IMG/VR virus record: IMGVR_UViG_3300025832_000009
Coordinates: 1 to 57,978 of that record
From: a virus
Length of the DNA stretch: 57,978 nucleotides
Reading direction: 5' to 3' (one strand)
The translations under genes and the position numbers were made by a program. Under the pieces are notes generated by a model. It did not search any database and was not told the origin of the DNA. It worked only from the letters and a program-made list of their open reading frames with translations. Shown piece after piece: positions 13,133 through 21,931 of the stretch (position 1 is its first letter; every line of letters starts with the position of its first letter).

Positions 13133-13734
13133 ATCTACTAACACAAAACAGTAAGTTAAAGAAAACAAGTAAGGCTCTTAATTTAAGAGTCTTTAACTTT
13201 GGAATACCTGCATACAAGTCGGCAAGTGGTAAGCTTACCTGCCCTATGGCTGACGAGTGTGTTAAGTTCTGTTACGCAAAGAAGGGTGCTTATGTATGGA
13301 GTAATGTAAAGCCCGCCTTTGAAAAGAGATACCAACTTAGTAAGACTGTAGAGTTTATTGATGCTATGAATGCAGAGATAAAAAAGAAACGTCCTGATTA
13401 TGTAAGGGTACACGATAGTGGTGACTACTACTCAAGGAGTTACCTAGCTAAGTGGATTACAATAGCTAATCAGAATCCAGATGTAAGATTCTACAGCTAC
13501 ACTAACATGATAGATATGATTTTAAAAACTAACCTACCTGATAACTACGACATCATATTCAGTGATTCAGGTAAACAAAAACATTTAATAGATGAAGAAC
13601 TACACAGGCACACAAAGATTTTTAACAATATTGATGTTCTTAATTCCGCTGGCTATATTGATTCTAGCAGCATTGACTTGATGGCTACCAAATGGTTCAG
13701 TGATAATAAAAAAGTAGGATTAATCTTTCATTAA
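13129..13734 (+). CDS. gp88-like cysteine-rich protein, 201 aa
   Basis: The N-terminal half carries SKALNLRVFNFGIPAYKSAS followed by CPMADECVKFCYAKKGAYVW, a Cys cluster (C-x5-C-x3-C) that resembles a metal or Fe-S site. Next comes YVRVHDSGDYYSRSYLAKW, the most conserved part of the phage gene-product-88 family. The family has no demonstrated activity. It overlaps the methyltransferase by 4 bp and is probably co-expressed with it. Confidence 0.75.
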   Translation: MNLLTQNSKLKKTSKALNLRVFNFGIPAYKSASGKLTCPMADECVKFCYAKKGAYVWSNVKPAFEKRYQLSKTVEFIDAMNAEIKKKRPDYVRVHDSGDYYSRSYLAKWITIANQNPDVRFYSYTNMIDMILKTNLPDNYDIIFSDSGKQKHLIDEELHRHTKIFNNIDVLNSAGYIDSSSIDLMATKWFSDNKKVGLIFH

Positions 13735-13751
13735 TAAAAGCAAATAAATAG

Positions 13752-13781
13752 TTCTTATTTATAAAATAAAATGTATATTTG
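13752..13781 (+). promoter_or_regulatory. Promoter candidate for the replication/recombination operon
   Basis: TTC at 13752-13754, a 19-nt spacer and TATATTTG at 13774-13781 match the Bacteroidota TTG-N19-TAnnTTTG layout with one change. The start at 13810 follows by 28 nt. Confidence 0.6.
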
Positions 13782-13809
13782 TAAAAAATAATAATTAAAT
13801 TCTATACTG

Positions 13810-13947
13810 ATGGGAAGATCAAGTGAAGAGTTCATTAAACAAAGAGAGGGAGAGTTGAACTCACTCCCCATTATTCAAGCACCATTTTCTTGGGGCTTTA
13901 TTTCTAACGATACTAATACTGAAAAAAATGAAGAACAGAATATTTAA
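13810..13947 (+). CDS. Small protein, 45 aa
   Basis: The product begins MGRSSEEFIKQREGELNSLP and continues IIQAPFSWGFISND. It is the first gene after a good promoter box and overlaps the next gene by 20 bp. No family recognised. Confidence 0.55.
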   Translation: MGRSSEEFIKQREGELNSLPIIQAPFSWGFISNDTNTEKNEEQNI

Positions 13948-14224
13948 TCTGTATGCCAACTTCGTATGTGAGGAGTGTGGCATTACAAGAGAGGAATTAT
14001 TTTCCAATACCAGAGAGATAAGATTCTCTATTCCAAGGTACATACTGTACTACATATGTACCAAGAGACCAATGAAGATAGTAGACATTAGAAACCTAAT
14101 GAAAAGCAATGGCTTTGATGTTACTAGACAGAACATTGACTATGGTATTGAAAAGATAAACAAGTCTACAGACAAAGATGTGTGGGACTTAATTGAAAAA
14201 TGCATAGAAAAATTTAATGACTAA
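13928..14224 (+). CDS. DnaA domain IV-like protein, 98 aa
   Basis: The helical product contains ITREELFSNTREIRFSIPRY followed by ILYYICTKRPMKIVDIRNLM and VTRQNIDYGIEKINK. The order (an R-x-x-E-I-R-x-x-R-x-I-h-Y helix, then a helix-turn-helix and a short recognition helix) resembles DnaA domain IV, which binds DnaA boxes. The diagnostic DHxT motif is replaced, so this is tentative. A clearer relative is encoded at 23021. Confidence 0.5.
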   Translation: MKNRIFNLYANFVCEECGITREELFSNTREIRFSIPRYILYYICTKRPMKIVDIRNLMKSNGFDVTRQNIDYGIEKINKSTDKDVWDLIEKCIEKFND

Positions 14225-14615
14225 AAAGTATACCCTTTTAGATATATGGCAACAGGCCATTGAAGATAATGTCTCTGTAGACATGTCTTATGGAAACAAA
14301 CAAGCATACATTTATAAAGGTATTAAAGTTGTTAAGGTACGTGATGAAATAAAAATACTCAACACTAGAACCTTTGGATTAGAGTATGAAGAGATAGAGG
14401 AATATCTATACGACTCATTTCTAAACAATGGATTTAGGCCAGGGGTTGTAGATGTCTTAAAGAAATCCTACTTAGATAGGATAGAAGCTTTAAATAAAAG
14501 CATAAAGAAAGAGATCAACAGCAGGAACAATAAAAAACATTACAAGTCTATGAAGATTAAAAGAAGTGAATTAATAAATAAGTACAGTAAAATTTCTAAA
14601 ACCAAACGATTATGA
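14217..14615 (+). CDS. Basic hypothetical protein, 132 aa
   Basis: An alpha/beta N-terminal part (LLDIWQQAIEDNVSVDMSYG, then YIYKGIKVVKVRDEIKIL) is followed by a long basic helix with Lys/Asn-rich sequence (KSIKKEINSRNNKKHYKSMK). Start and stop overlap the neighbours. DNA binding is possible; no family recognised. Confidence 0.6.
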   Translation: MTKKYTLLDIWQQAIEDNVSVDMSYGNKQAYIYKGIKVVKVRDEIKILNTRTFGLEYEEIEEYLYDSFLNNGFRPGVVDVLKKSYLDRIEALNKSIKKEINSRNNKKHYKSMKIKRSELINKYSKISKTKRL

Positions 14616-14872
14616 CAAATTATGACGCGTATAACGCACAAGCAGTAGACAAGGGTAACATATGGATTTTATTCCTATTATTAGGATGGTCTTATGGAAG
14701 TATGAACAAGATGGGTAAACAAATATTCTATTACCTAACATTAGGTGGCTGTGGTCTATGGACATTGTATAGGCTATTTACACTTAGTGGTGCTATTAAG
14801 AAGCACAATAAGAAGGTAGCTGTAAAGTGTGGGCTATCTACAGAGGACATGTTAAAACTAGAACTAATATAA
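14612..14872 (+). CDS. TM2-like two-helix membrane protein, 86 aa
   Basis: Two hydrophobic helices, IWILFLLLGWSYG and IFYYLTLGGCGLWTLYRLF, are joined by a short basic turn (NKMGK). The arrangement resembles TM2-domain proteins; some phage proteins of similar shape act in superinfection immunity. The C-terminal 35 residues are polar. It is placed just before the recombination genes. Role uncertain. Confidence 0.6.
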   Translation: MTNYDAYNAQAVDKGNIWILFLLLGWSYGSMNKMGKQIFYYLTLGGCGLWTLYRLFTLSGAIKKHNKKVAVKCGLSTEDMLKLELI

Positions 14873-14883
14873 TTTAAAACAAA

Positions 14884-15489
14884 ATGGCAACAAAAACAAC
14901 AACGGGAAAAAAGACAACATTCAAAACATTAGCAGCACTTAATGTTAAGGATAGATTAGAAAAGAAAGGAAGGTTTGATTACTTATCTTGGGCATATGCC
15001 TGGGCTATGGTAAAAGACCAATACCCTGATGCAAACCGAAAGGTATATGAGTCAGAGGCAACTGAGTTGAACTTCTTTACAGATGGCAATACAGGTTATG
15101 TAAAGGTTGGTGTAACAATAGAAGGTGTAGAGCATATCGACTACCTACCTATAATGGGACACAACAACCAATCACTTAGTGTGGATAAGATCACATCATT
15201 TGCAGTAAACAAGACCATACAACGTAGTACGGTTAAGGCTATTGCTATGCATGGATTGGGATTATCTTTATGGGCAGGCGAAGATTTAGTAGACATTAGT
15301 GAGGCAGCACCTGCTGTTAAGCAAGAGTCTAAGCCTACACTTAAGAAGACCAGTGATAAGTGGAATGATGTAGTAAACTATGTTAAGGCAAACAACACTA
15401 AGTCGTTGTCTTCAATAGTTAAGACACTAGAAACTAAATACATTATACCTACAGCAATCAAAAAAGAATTATCAGCCTATGTCAAGTAA
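14884..15489 (+). CDS. Sak-type single-strand annealing protein (DUF1071), 201 aa
   Basis: The protein anneals complementary single strands during phage recombination. Residues about 30-140 match the DUF1071/Sak family: FDYLSWAYAWAMVKDQYPDA, then FTDGNTGYVKVGVTIEGVEH, LPIMGHNNQSL, ITSFAVNKTIQRSTVKAIAM and HGLGLSLWAGED. The C-terminal 60 residues are Lys-rich and probably tether partners. It overlaps the following exonuclease by 11 bp, the classical annealase-exonuclease pair. Confidence 0.85.
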   Translation: MATKTTTGKKTTFKTLAALNVKDRLEKKGRFDYLSWAYAWAMVKDQYPDANRKVYESEATELNFFTDGNTGYVKVGVTIEGVEHIDYLPIMGHNNQSLSVDKITSFAVNKTIQRSTVKAIAMHGLGLSLWAGEDLVDISEAAPAVKQESKPTLKKTSDKWNDVVNYVKANNTKSLSSIVKTLETKYIIPTAIKKELSAYVK

Positions 15490-16216
15490 TATAATAGAAC
15501 AGTTAAGAGACGATTCTAAATACTACGGAGACTTTGGTAAACAATATCTATCTAACTCAGATATATATAACCTACTAAAAAACCCTAGACAATTTAGAAA
15601 GAACGATAAAAGCCTTCCATTAATAATGGGGGGTTACTTTCACACGGCAATGTTAGAGCCTGAGAAGCTTTCTAACTACAAAATAGTAGAGGCTTCAACA
15701 AGATCAACCAAAGTATTTAAAGAGTACATTACAGCTAACGATTTGCATCCATACGATGTGTTGTTAAGTAAAGAGGTGGACACTATTAATACTTGGGTAG
15801 ACTCAATGAAGTCTAACTTTGTAATGCATACAGATATCTATGAGTCAACTAACATATATGAGCAGCCTGCTGTTACTGAGTTGTTTGGTTTGACCTGGAA
15901 GGGTAAGGCTGATATTGTAACAAAGGACAAGGTGATTGACATCAAGACCTCTGGAGACATCAACAAGTTTAAGTGGAGTGCTAATGACTACAACTATGAT
16001 AGTCAGGCATACATATACCAACAACTATTTGGTAAGCCTGTTGAGTTCTATATAGTGGATAAGAAGACCTTAATGCTTAAGATAGCAAAGCCAAGTGAAG
16101 AAACCTTACTAAGAGGTAGAGACAAGGTTATAAGAGCTGTAGAGATGTATAAGAAGTTCTTTGCTGAAGATGCAGAGAAAGACCTCACACAGTTTGTTGA
16201 GTACGAACAGTTTTAA
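15479..16216 (+). CDS. RecE-like PD-(D/E)XK exonuclease, 245 aa
   Basis: The predicted enzyme resects double-strand ends to feed the annealing protein. The opening QYLSNSDIYNLLKNPRQFRK and MGGYFHTAMLEPEKL match the DUF3799/RecE-like group. The catalytic core is FGLTWKGKADIVTKDKVIDI followed by KTSGD, giving the GxxD ... DxK signature, and YDSQAYIYQQLFG is the usual motif after it. Length is normal. It is translationally coupled to the annealing protein. Confidence 0.85.
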   Translation: MSSNIIEQLRDDSKYYGDFGKQYLSNSDIYNLLKNPRQFRKNDKSLPLIMGGYFHTAMLEPEKLSNYKIVEASTRSTKVFKEYITANDLHPYDVLLSKEVDTINTWVDSMKSNFVMHTDIYESTNIYEQPAVTELFGLTWKGKADIVTKDKVIDIKTSGDINKFKWSANDYNYDSQAYIYQQLFGKPVEFYIVDKKTLMLKIAKPSEETLLRGRDKVIRAVEMYKKFFAEDAEKDLTQFVEYEQF

Positions 16217-16218
16217 TT

Positions 16219-16233
16219 CTTTTCACACTCATA
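16219..16233 (+). repeat. Early-region repeat, variant copy
   Basis: CTTTTCACACTCATA differs from TTGTTCACACCCATA at a few positions. It lies 3 nt after the exonuclease stop and ahead of the SSB-like gene leader. Confidence 0.45.
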
Positions 16234-16241
16234 ATAATAAA

Positions 16242-16272
16242 GGAGTCAGAGTAGCTTCTCCAACTAAGCTAC
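16242..16272 (+). promoter_or_regulatory. Possible pseudoknot in the SSB leader
   Basis: GTAGCTT 16251-16257 pairs with AAGCTAC 16266-16272. The loop CTCC (16258-16261) can pair with GGAG (16242-16245), an H-type pseudoknot arrangement. It lies 20 nt before the start at 16292 and could control translation. Confidence 0.4.
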
Positions 16273-16291
16273 CAAATAAATACCATTAAAT

Positions 16292-16570
16292 ATGTCACAA
16301 GACAAAATTTTTGCAGACGGTTTCATCTTCAAGAGAAGAGAGAACGCACCCGATTTCGTAATAGGTAACATCAGCGTAAAAGTTGAGAGCGCTATTGAGT
16401 TTTTAAAAGCCCATGATAAGAATGGATGGGTTAATCTAAATGTTCTTAACAGCAAGGGAGGTACAGCTTATATTGAGCTTGACCAGTTTGTTCCTAAGAA
16501 AAGTCAGGATAAAGCTCCTGCTCCTGCTCCTGTAAAGGAAGAGGAAGAAGATGATGGATTACCATTCTAA
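16292..16570 (+). CDS. SSB-like single-stranded DNA-binding protein, 92 aa
   Basis: A beta-rich domain of about 70 residues (DGFIFKRRENAPDFVIGNIS, KNGWVNLNVLNSKGGTAYIE) looks like a small OB fold. After a Pro/Ala linker the protein ends EEEEDDGLPF, very close to the acidic DDxIPF tip with which SSB recruits replication partners. It follows the Sak-exonuclease pair and is closed by a strong terminator. The fold is judged from sequence pattern; the tail is the strongest evidence. Confidence 0.7.
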   Translation: MSQDKIFADGFIFKRRENAPDFVIGNISVKVESAIEFLKAHDKNGWVNLNVLNSKGGTAYIELDQFVPKKSQDKAPAPAPVKEEEEDDGLPF

Positions 16571-16591
16571 TACACTCTAATAGAATAGATT

Positions 16592-16620
16592 AGGGGCTAT
16601 TTGCCCCTTTTCTTTTCTTT
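16592..16620 (+). terminator. Rho-independent terminator after the SSB-like gene
   Basis: AGGGGC (16592-16597) and GCCCCT (16603-16608) enclose TATTT and are followed by a T-rich run to 16620. It separates the recombination operon from the primase-helicase gene. Confidence 0.85.
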
Positions 16621-16683
16621 TATCTATGTTAAGAATGCTTAGTTTTTCCCTTAGATATACAAATTAAAAAAAATAATATTAAT

Positions 16684-16722
16684 AAAACTATATAAAGAGT
16701 ATATAGAAAAAAAGTCAGCATA
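16684..16722 (+). promoter_or_regulatory. 39-bp element shared with the groEL control region
   Basis: This begins AAAACTATATAAAGAGTATA and ends AAAAAGTCAGCATA, running into the start codon at 16722. It matches the minus strand of 4979-5017 at 34 of 39 positions without gaps. The palindrome GCATATGC (16718-16725) covers the ATG, and a reversed CTAAGCAT box lies at 16635-16642. Confidence 0.6.
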
Positions 16723-19151
16723 TGCAACATAACAATGTTACTATATTTAGAAATATAAGGGACACCTCCACTCCCTTCTTCAGAGACTTGAACTCTATCC
16801 TTGAAAGAATAAAGGAAGGTAAGTCAAAAGATTTGATTAAACAGATTAGATCAGAGAAGAACAAAGAGGTTAGGCAAGAACTTAAAAAGAGTTTACCTGC
16901 TATATGTTTTTCAGGAACATTCAATAAGAGAAGTGATGATAGCTTGATTGAGCATAGTGGTTTTATATGTTTGGATTTCGATGGTTATAAAACCAAGAAA
17001 GATATGACATCTGAAAAAGAAAGGCTATCAAAAGATAGATACGTTTACTCTGTATTTGTATCGCCTAGCGGTAATGGTCTAAAAGCTATTGTTAAGATAC
17101 CTAAAGAACCAGAGAACCATAAGAACTATTTCATATCACTAGAAAGATATTTTAATTCTGATTACTTTGATAAGACTAGTAAGAATATATCAAGAGTTTG
17201 CTATGAGTCGTATGACCCATTAGTTCATGTAAACGAAAACTCAAACACCTGGACTAAGATAGAGGAGCAGGAGTACAAGGTTGTAGATAAGTATTCATCT
17301 AGGCCTACGATACCTGTCACTAATGAGAAAAAGATAGTGGATATACTTATGAAGTGGTGGACTAAGAAGTATGGTATAGTTGATGGCGAGAGAAACAATA
17401 ACGTATACATATTGGCTGCGGCCTTTAATGACTACGGAGTTACTAAGTCACTAACAGAATATATCATGTCTCAGTTTCAGAGTAGTGATTTTACAATGAA
17501 TGAAATACAGACCACTATAAACTCTGCATACTCACAAACTCAAAACCATGGCTCTAAGTATTATGAGGATGAGGATAAGGTTAATCAGGTTAGGGTTAAA
17601 TTAAAACGAGGAGTATCAAAAAAAGAAATTCGTCTTCAATTAGTTGAGTCAGGTATTGAAGATGCTATAGCGGTTTCTACTATAAGATCAATAGAAGAAG
17701 AAGATAATGACAAAAGGTTTTGGACCAAGAGCGATAAGGGTGTTATAACACTAATACATTATTTGTTTAGGCAGTTTCTTGAGGACAATGGATTCTGGAA
17801 GTATTCTCCTGAAGGTACTAAGAGTTTTATATTTGTTAAAGTAACCAACTACAAAATAGACCATACTACTGAGGAAGAAATCAAGGACTTTGTGTTAGGG
17901 CATTTGGAAAAACTTGATGATATGTCTATCTATAATTACTTTGCAGATAAGACAAGGTACTTTAAGGAAGAGTTCTTGTCCCTGTTAGGAACTGTTAATG
18001 TTTACTTTATTGAAGACGATAAGAATACAGCATACCTGTATTATAATAACTGCGCTGTAAAGGTCACGAAGAATAGCAAGACCACGATAGACTACCTAGA
18101 CTTGGGTGGATATGTTTGGAAGGACCAGGTTATAGATAGAGACTTTGAGTTGTGTGAGTCACACGAATGTGATTACAAAACATTCGTATCAAACGTAGCA
18201 GGATCTGATAAGAAAACTATTAAGTCAATGGAGAGTACGATAGGCTATATGCTTCATGCTTATAAGAATCTATCTTACTGCCCTGCTGTTATATTGAATG
18301 ATGAGATTATATCAGACAATCCAGAGGGTGGTACAGGTAAGGGTTTATTTATCAATGCCATATCCAAGATGAAGAAGTTGGTAGTTATTGATGGTAAAGG
18401 TTTTAATTTTGAGAAGAGTTTTGCCTACCAGTTGGTTAGTGCAGATACTCAGATACTTTGTTTTGATGATGTCAAGAAACATTTTGACTTTGAAAGATTG
18501 TTTAGTGTTGTTACCGAGGGGTTAACACTAGAGAAGAAGAACAAGGATGCAATCAAGATACCATTCCATAAGTCACCAAAGGTTGCTATAACAACTAACT
18601 ATGCGATTAAGGGTAAGGGTAATTCATTTGAGAGAAGAAAGTGGGAGTTAGAGTTTAAGCAATTCTATACAAAAGAATTTACTCCATTGGTAGAATTTCA
18701 AAAGCTTTTATTTTCTGACTGGAATGAAGATGAGTGGTGTGCATTTGATAACTATATGATAGAGAACCTTATGTACTATCTTAATCATGGATTAGTTAAA
18801 TCTGAATTCAAGAACCTATCTATTAGAAAACTATCTGCTGCTACCTCACATGAGTTCATTGAGTTCTGTGGATTGATACTAGGAAGCAATCCAAATGAGT
18901 TACTTAGAATGAATGAAAAGATATACACTAAAGATTTGTTTACAGAATTTATAAGTGAGAATCAGGATTATGCGCCAAGGGCTAAAAGAAGTATTTCTAA
19001 CATTGCTTTTAATAAATGGCTAAAAGACTATGGAGAGTTTAGGAAAGATGTAGTTAATGTAGTTCTAGACAGAGACTTAAACGGTAAGTTTATTATTTAC
19101 TCAACAAAGAAAACTAACCCAAAACAAAAAGAAGATGAGTTTGAATTCTGA
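16722..19151 (+). CDS. VirE-N primase and helicase fusion, 809 aa
   Basis: Residues 1-180 resemble the VirE N-terminal/BT4734 domain related to archaeo-eukaryotic primases: VTIFRNIRDTSTPFFRDLNS at the start, ICLDFDGY with the DxD metal site, and SPSGNGLKAIVKIP. A middle helical linker follows (190-400). The C-terminal half holds a helicase core: Walker A NPEGGTGKGLFINAI (about 530), Walker B ILCFDDVK (about 585) and a sensor region VAITTNYAIKGKGNS. It would prime and unwind phage DNA. No polymerase is found nearby, so host polymerase is probably used. The start sits on the shared AGCATA element. Confidence 0.85.
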   Translation: MQHNNVTIFRNIRDTSTPFFRDLNSILERIKEGKSKDLIKQIRSEKNKEVRQELKKSLPAICFSGTFNKRSDDSLIEHSGFICLDFDGYKTKKDMTSEKERLSKDRYVYSVFVSPSGNGLKAIVKIPKEPENHKNYFISLERYFNSDYFDKTSKNISRVCYESYDPLVHVNENSNTWTKIEEQEYKVVDKYSSRPTIPVTNEKKIVDILMKWWTKKYGIVDGERNNNVYILAAAFNDYGVTKSLTEYIMSQFQSSDFTMNEIQTTINSAYSQTQNHGSKYYEDEDKVNQVRVKLKRGVSKKEIRLQLVESGIEDAIAVSTIRSIEEEDNDKRFWTKSDKGVITLIHYLFRQFLEDNGFWKYSPEGTKSFIFVKVTNYKIDHTTEEEIKDFVLGHLEKLDDMSIYNYFADKTRYFKEEFLSLLGTVNVYFIEDDKNTAYLYYNNCAVKVTKNSKTTIDYLDLGGYVWKDQVIDRDFELCESHECDYKTFVSNVAGSDKKTIKSMESTIGYMLHAYKNLSYCPAVILNDEIISDNPEGGTGKGLFINAISKMKKLVVIDGKGFNFEKSFAYQLVSADTQILCFDDVKKHFDFERLFSVVTEGLTLEKKNKDAIKIPFHKSPKVAITTNYAIKGKGNSFERRKWELEFKQFYTKEFTPLVEFQKLLFSDWNEDEWCAFDNYMIENLMYYLNHGLVKSEFKNLSIRKLSAATSHEFIEFCGLILGSNPNELLRMNEKIYTKDLFTEFISENQDYAPRAKRSISNIAFNKWLKDYGEFRKDVVNVVLDRDLNGKFIIYSTKKTNPKQKEDEFEF

Positions 19152-19407
19152 TCTACAATGGTGTATCGACAATGACTTTCAGGTTTATATAAAGAAGATG
19201 GACCATAGCGGTTATTTTAAAGTTGCTATAAGAAAAGGAGGTATATCATCTAATGGTAAGGATATTTTCTTTTGTAAAGAAACTCAGATGAACTTGTATA
19301 GTGTAGAGAAGCTTGGTAAAATAGATTATAAGAATCAAGAGAAAGCTAATAAGGTTTTACCAGGTGTCTACAAGTATTTAAAAGAAACATACCAAAAAAA
19401 GCTATGA
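19135..19407 (+). CDS. Hypothetical protein, 90 aa
   Basis: The product begins MSLNSDLQWCIDNDFQVYIK and has a central basic beta segment (FKVAIRKGGISSNGKDIFFC). It overlaps the primase-helicase end by 17 bp and the next gene by 4 bp, so it belongs to the replication operon. No family recognised. Confidence 0.65.
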   Translation: MSLNSDLQWCIDNDFQVYIKKMDHSGYFKVAIRKGGISSNGKDIFFCKETQMNLYSVEKLGKIDYKNQEKANKVLPGVYKYLKETYQKKL

Positions 19408-19640
19408 AGAAAAAAGAATGGTTGTTCATGCAAACACCAAAAGAAAAAGCATACGAGATATATAAGAAGTTTTACAATGTAGATGGTCAAGACTTTCACA
19501 ATACGGTTAGTAGTAAGATATCAAAGCAATGTGCTAAACTACACGTAAGACTTATACTTGAAAACGAAATAATAAAACCATCTAACAACCAAGCAATAGA
19601 ATACTATCATTTGGTTGAAGAAGAAATACATAAGATATGA
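19404..19640 (+). CDS. Hypothetical protein, 78 aa
   Basis: A helical product with KEKAYEIYKKFYNVDG and a C-terminal EYYHLVEEEIHKI. The ATGA overlap favours the start at 19404; an internal ATG at 19431 (MQTPKEKAYEIY) would also be plausible, since related small phage proteins start near there. Function unknown. Confidence 0.65.
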   Translation: MKKKEWLFMQTPKEKAYEIYKKFYNVDGQDFHNTVSSKISKQCAKLHVRLILENEIIKPSNNQAIEYYHLVEEEIHKI

Positions 19641-19861
19641 AAGAAATTATAGTTTTTAGTTACCAGGGTTCAGATCCTATTTTATACAAGGAAGTTGATT
19701 ATAAATTTTCAATTGGCGATACTGTATATTGTGAATTAACAAAAGAGGAATTAGAAATTCTGAAAGATTTTTACCCTCATTCAGATTGTGAAGGGGTTAT
19801 AACTAAAAAATGGATTAATATAGTAGATATGAAAATATTATGGACTGTTGATATTTCCTAA
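19637..19861 (+). CDS. Hypothetical protein, 74 aa
   Basis: A beta-rich acidic product (MKEIIVFSYQGSDPILYKEV, then FSIGDTVYCELTKEELEILK). It overlaps the upstream gene by 4 bp and is followed by 57 bp without a gene. No family recognised. Confidence 0.6.
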   Translation: MKEIIVFSYQGSDPILYKEVDYKFSIGDTVYCELTKEELEILKDFYPHSDCEGVITKKWINIVDMKILWTVDIS

Positions 19862-19918
19862 TGCACCCTAACGTAATACAGATAAGAATAGTTGTGAATT
19901 AAATAAAAAATAAAACAA

Positions 19919-20191
19919 ATGATAAGTAGAGAAGAATATAATAAAGCATTAGACACAGTAGAAGCCTACCATAAACAATTATTTTTATGCGATGTTGGTA
20001 GTAGTTTAATAACCAAAAAAACGCCAATAGATAAATGGAGCGAATACGCTAAATTGCCGACAAAAATAAAAAATGTCTTTTTCAGAACAGGGACTGAATT
20101 TATGGAGGATATGACTTATGAATTAATGATGAGGCAGCCATATTTAGGACAAAGTCATTGGAGTACTTTTATAGCACTTAGAGGTTATTAA
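19919..20191 (+). CDS. Hypothetical protein, 90 aa
   Basis: The product begins MISREEYNKALDTVEAYHKQ and ends QSHWSTFIALRGY. It follows an A-rich leader (AAAAATAAAACAA). Base composition is like the neighbours. No family recognised. Confidence 0.6.
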   Translation: MISREEYNKALDTVEAYHKQLFLCDVGSSLITKKTPIDKWSEYAKLPTKIKNVFFRTGTEFMEDMTYELMMRQPYLGQSHWSTFIALRGY

Positions 20192-20230
20192 ATTACTACC
20201 AACTCCGTATAACGTTAACTAAAATAAACT

Positions 20231-21469
20231 ATGATAAAATTTAGAGACTATCAGAAGGATATTATAACCAAAGGGGTTAAGTGTTTGCTTGATTACAGTT
20301 TTGTATACTTGTCTATGGAAGTAAGAACAGGTAAGACGCTTACATCACTAGGAATCTTAAATAAGATTATGAGTGTGAACAGAGTATTATTCATTACAAA
20401 GAAGAAGGCAATAAGCAGTATTGAATCTGATTATAAGCTACTGAGTCCAGACTATGAGATATTCGTTATAAACTACGAATCCTTGCATAAGGTTGATCTT
20501 AAAGGTTGGGATGCGATTGTGTGTGATGAGGCTCATAGTATGGGGGCTTTTCCAAAGCCAAGTAAAAGAGCAAAGCAGGTTAAAGAGTTTGTAATTAAAA
20601 ACAACCCATACGTAATACTGCTATCAGGTACACCTACTCCAGAGTCATTTAGTCAAATGTATCATCAGGTATATAGTATAGCAGGTAATCCTTTCAGAGA
20701 ACATACAAACTTCTATAAGTTTGCTAGAGAACATGTTGTCGCTAAGACAAAACGTATAGGTTCTTTTATGGTTAATGATTACTCAGATGGAAAACAAACT
20801 ATACTTGATAAAATGAATCAGTATATGATTTCATACACTCAAAAAGAAGCAGGGTTTAATTCTTCTATAAAAGAAACCATACTTACAGTTGATGCTCCAG
20901 AATCTATTCACAGCCTCTGTAAGCTACTTAAAAAAGATTTAGTTGTGCAAGGTAAGGATGATGTTATATTGGCTGATACAGGCGTTAAACTAATGCAGAA
21001 GCTTCATCAGATGTATAGCGGAACTGTTAAGTTTGAAAGTGGCAACTCTATGGTCTTAAATAATTTCAAAGGGGAGTTTATTTACAACAACTTTTGTGCT
21101 AATAAGATAGGAATATTTTATAAATTTAAAGAAGAATTGAATTGCCTTAAAGAAGTGTATGGAGATCAATTATGCACAGACTTAGAGACGTTTGAAAGTA
21201 CAAACAAATCTATTGCATTGCAGATTGTTAGCGGTAGAGAAGGCATTAGTTTAAGACAAGCAGAGTACCTAGTCTATTATAACATAGACTTTAGTGCTAC
21301 TAGTTATTGGCAGAGTCGTGATAGAATGACTACGAAGGATAGACCTGAGAACGAAGTCTTTTGGATATTCACTAAGGGAGGAATAGAGAAACAAATATAT
21401 AGAACAGTAAGCAAGAAAAAAGATTATACGTTAAAACATTTCAAAAGAGATTTATTAACTTTAAATTAA
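20231..21469 (+). CDS. SNF2/DEAD-type superfamily 2 helicase, 412 aa
   Basis: Helicase motifs are clear: FRDYQKDIITKG (Q-like), Walker A SMEVRTGKTLTSL (about 30-42), Walker B VCDEAHSMG (DEAH, about 98), motif III LSGTPTPE, then motif V REGISLRQAEYLVYYN and motif VI-like YWQSRDRMTTKDRP. The compact size and phage context fit the SNF2-like helicases that act in phage replication or recombination by remodelling DNA or stripping proteins. It is in the replication operon 40 bp after the previous gene. Confidence 0.9.
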   Translation: MIKFRDYQKDIITKGVKCLLDYSFVYLSMEVRTGKTLTSLGILNKIMSVNRVLFITKKKAISSIESDYKLLSPDYEIFVINYESLHKVDLKGWDAIVCDEAHSMGAFPKPSKRAKQVKEFVIKNNPYVILLSGTPTPESFSQMYHQVYSIAGNPFREHTNFYKFAREHVVAKTKRIGSFMVNDYSDGKQTILDKMNQYMISYTQKEAGFNSSIKETILTVDAPESIHSLCKLLKKDLVVQGKDDVILADTGVKLMQKLHQMYSGTVKFESGNSMVLNNFKGEFIYNNFCANKIGIFYKFKEELNCLKEVYGDQLCTDLETFESTNKSIALQIVSGREGISLRQAEYLVYYNIDFSATSYWQSRDRMTTKDRPENEVFWIFTKGGIEKQIYRTVSKKKDYTLKHFKRDLLTLN

Positions 21470-21474
21470 ATACA

Positions 21475-21810
21475 ATGAACGAAAGAAAAAATTATAATAA
21501 ACTAACTTATGTATGCGACAATTGGTCGTATGAAAACTCATACAATGATGTAAAAGTAAAACAGTTGGTAAAATGGATACATGAAGAAGGAAGGCCTCTT
21601 GAGAGAAAAGAGATTTTAGAGAAATCTAAATCCATGTTTATAAAAGAACGAACTTTAGCTGATATATTAAAGAAATTAGTTTTAACTAAAAAAATAAAAA
21701 GGTTATCTCATGGTGTGTATCTAGGTAAGTGTAAAGTTTTTTATACTTATGACAACTTTGGTGAGTCAAGATGGTGTGTAAACTGTGGTCAACCTGAATC
21801 AGAACATTAA
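21475..21810 (+). CDS. Winged-helix and zinc-finger-like protein, 111 aa
   Basis: Residues about 25-75 (VKQLVKWIHEEGRPLERKEI, then RTLADILKKLVLTKKIKRLS) form a plausible winged helix. The C-terminal WCVNCGQ pair resembles half of a zinc knuckle. It starts 5 bp after the helicase. A DNA-binding accessory role is inferred. Confidence 0.55.
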   Translation: MNERKNYNKLTYVCDNWSYENSYNDVKVKQLVKWIHEEGRPLERKEILEKSKSMFIKERTLADILKKLVLTKKIKRLSHGVYLGKCKVFYTYDNFGESRWCVNCGQPESEH

Positions 21811-21826
21811 CTTTAAATTAAATATA

Positions 21827-21931
21827 ATGGTAGAAGCAATAGGTTGGCTAACTATAGCCTGGATAGTAATGGTAGTAGGAAAAGCAATAGGTAGAAGAAT
21901 ATGGCCTGAAGACTGGAGAGATGATAGTTAA
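21827..21931 (+). CDS. Single-helix membrane microprotein, 34 aa
   Basis: The ORF encodes a hydrophobic helix (GWLTIAWIVMVVGKAIG) and a charged tail (RRIWPEDWRDDS). It overlaps the next gene by 11 bp and is preceded by an A/T-rich leader. Membrane location inferred. Confidence 0.5.
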   Translation: MVEAIGWLTIAWIVMVVGKAIGRRIWPEDWRDDS

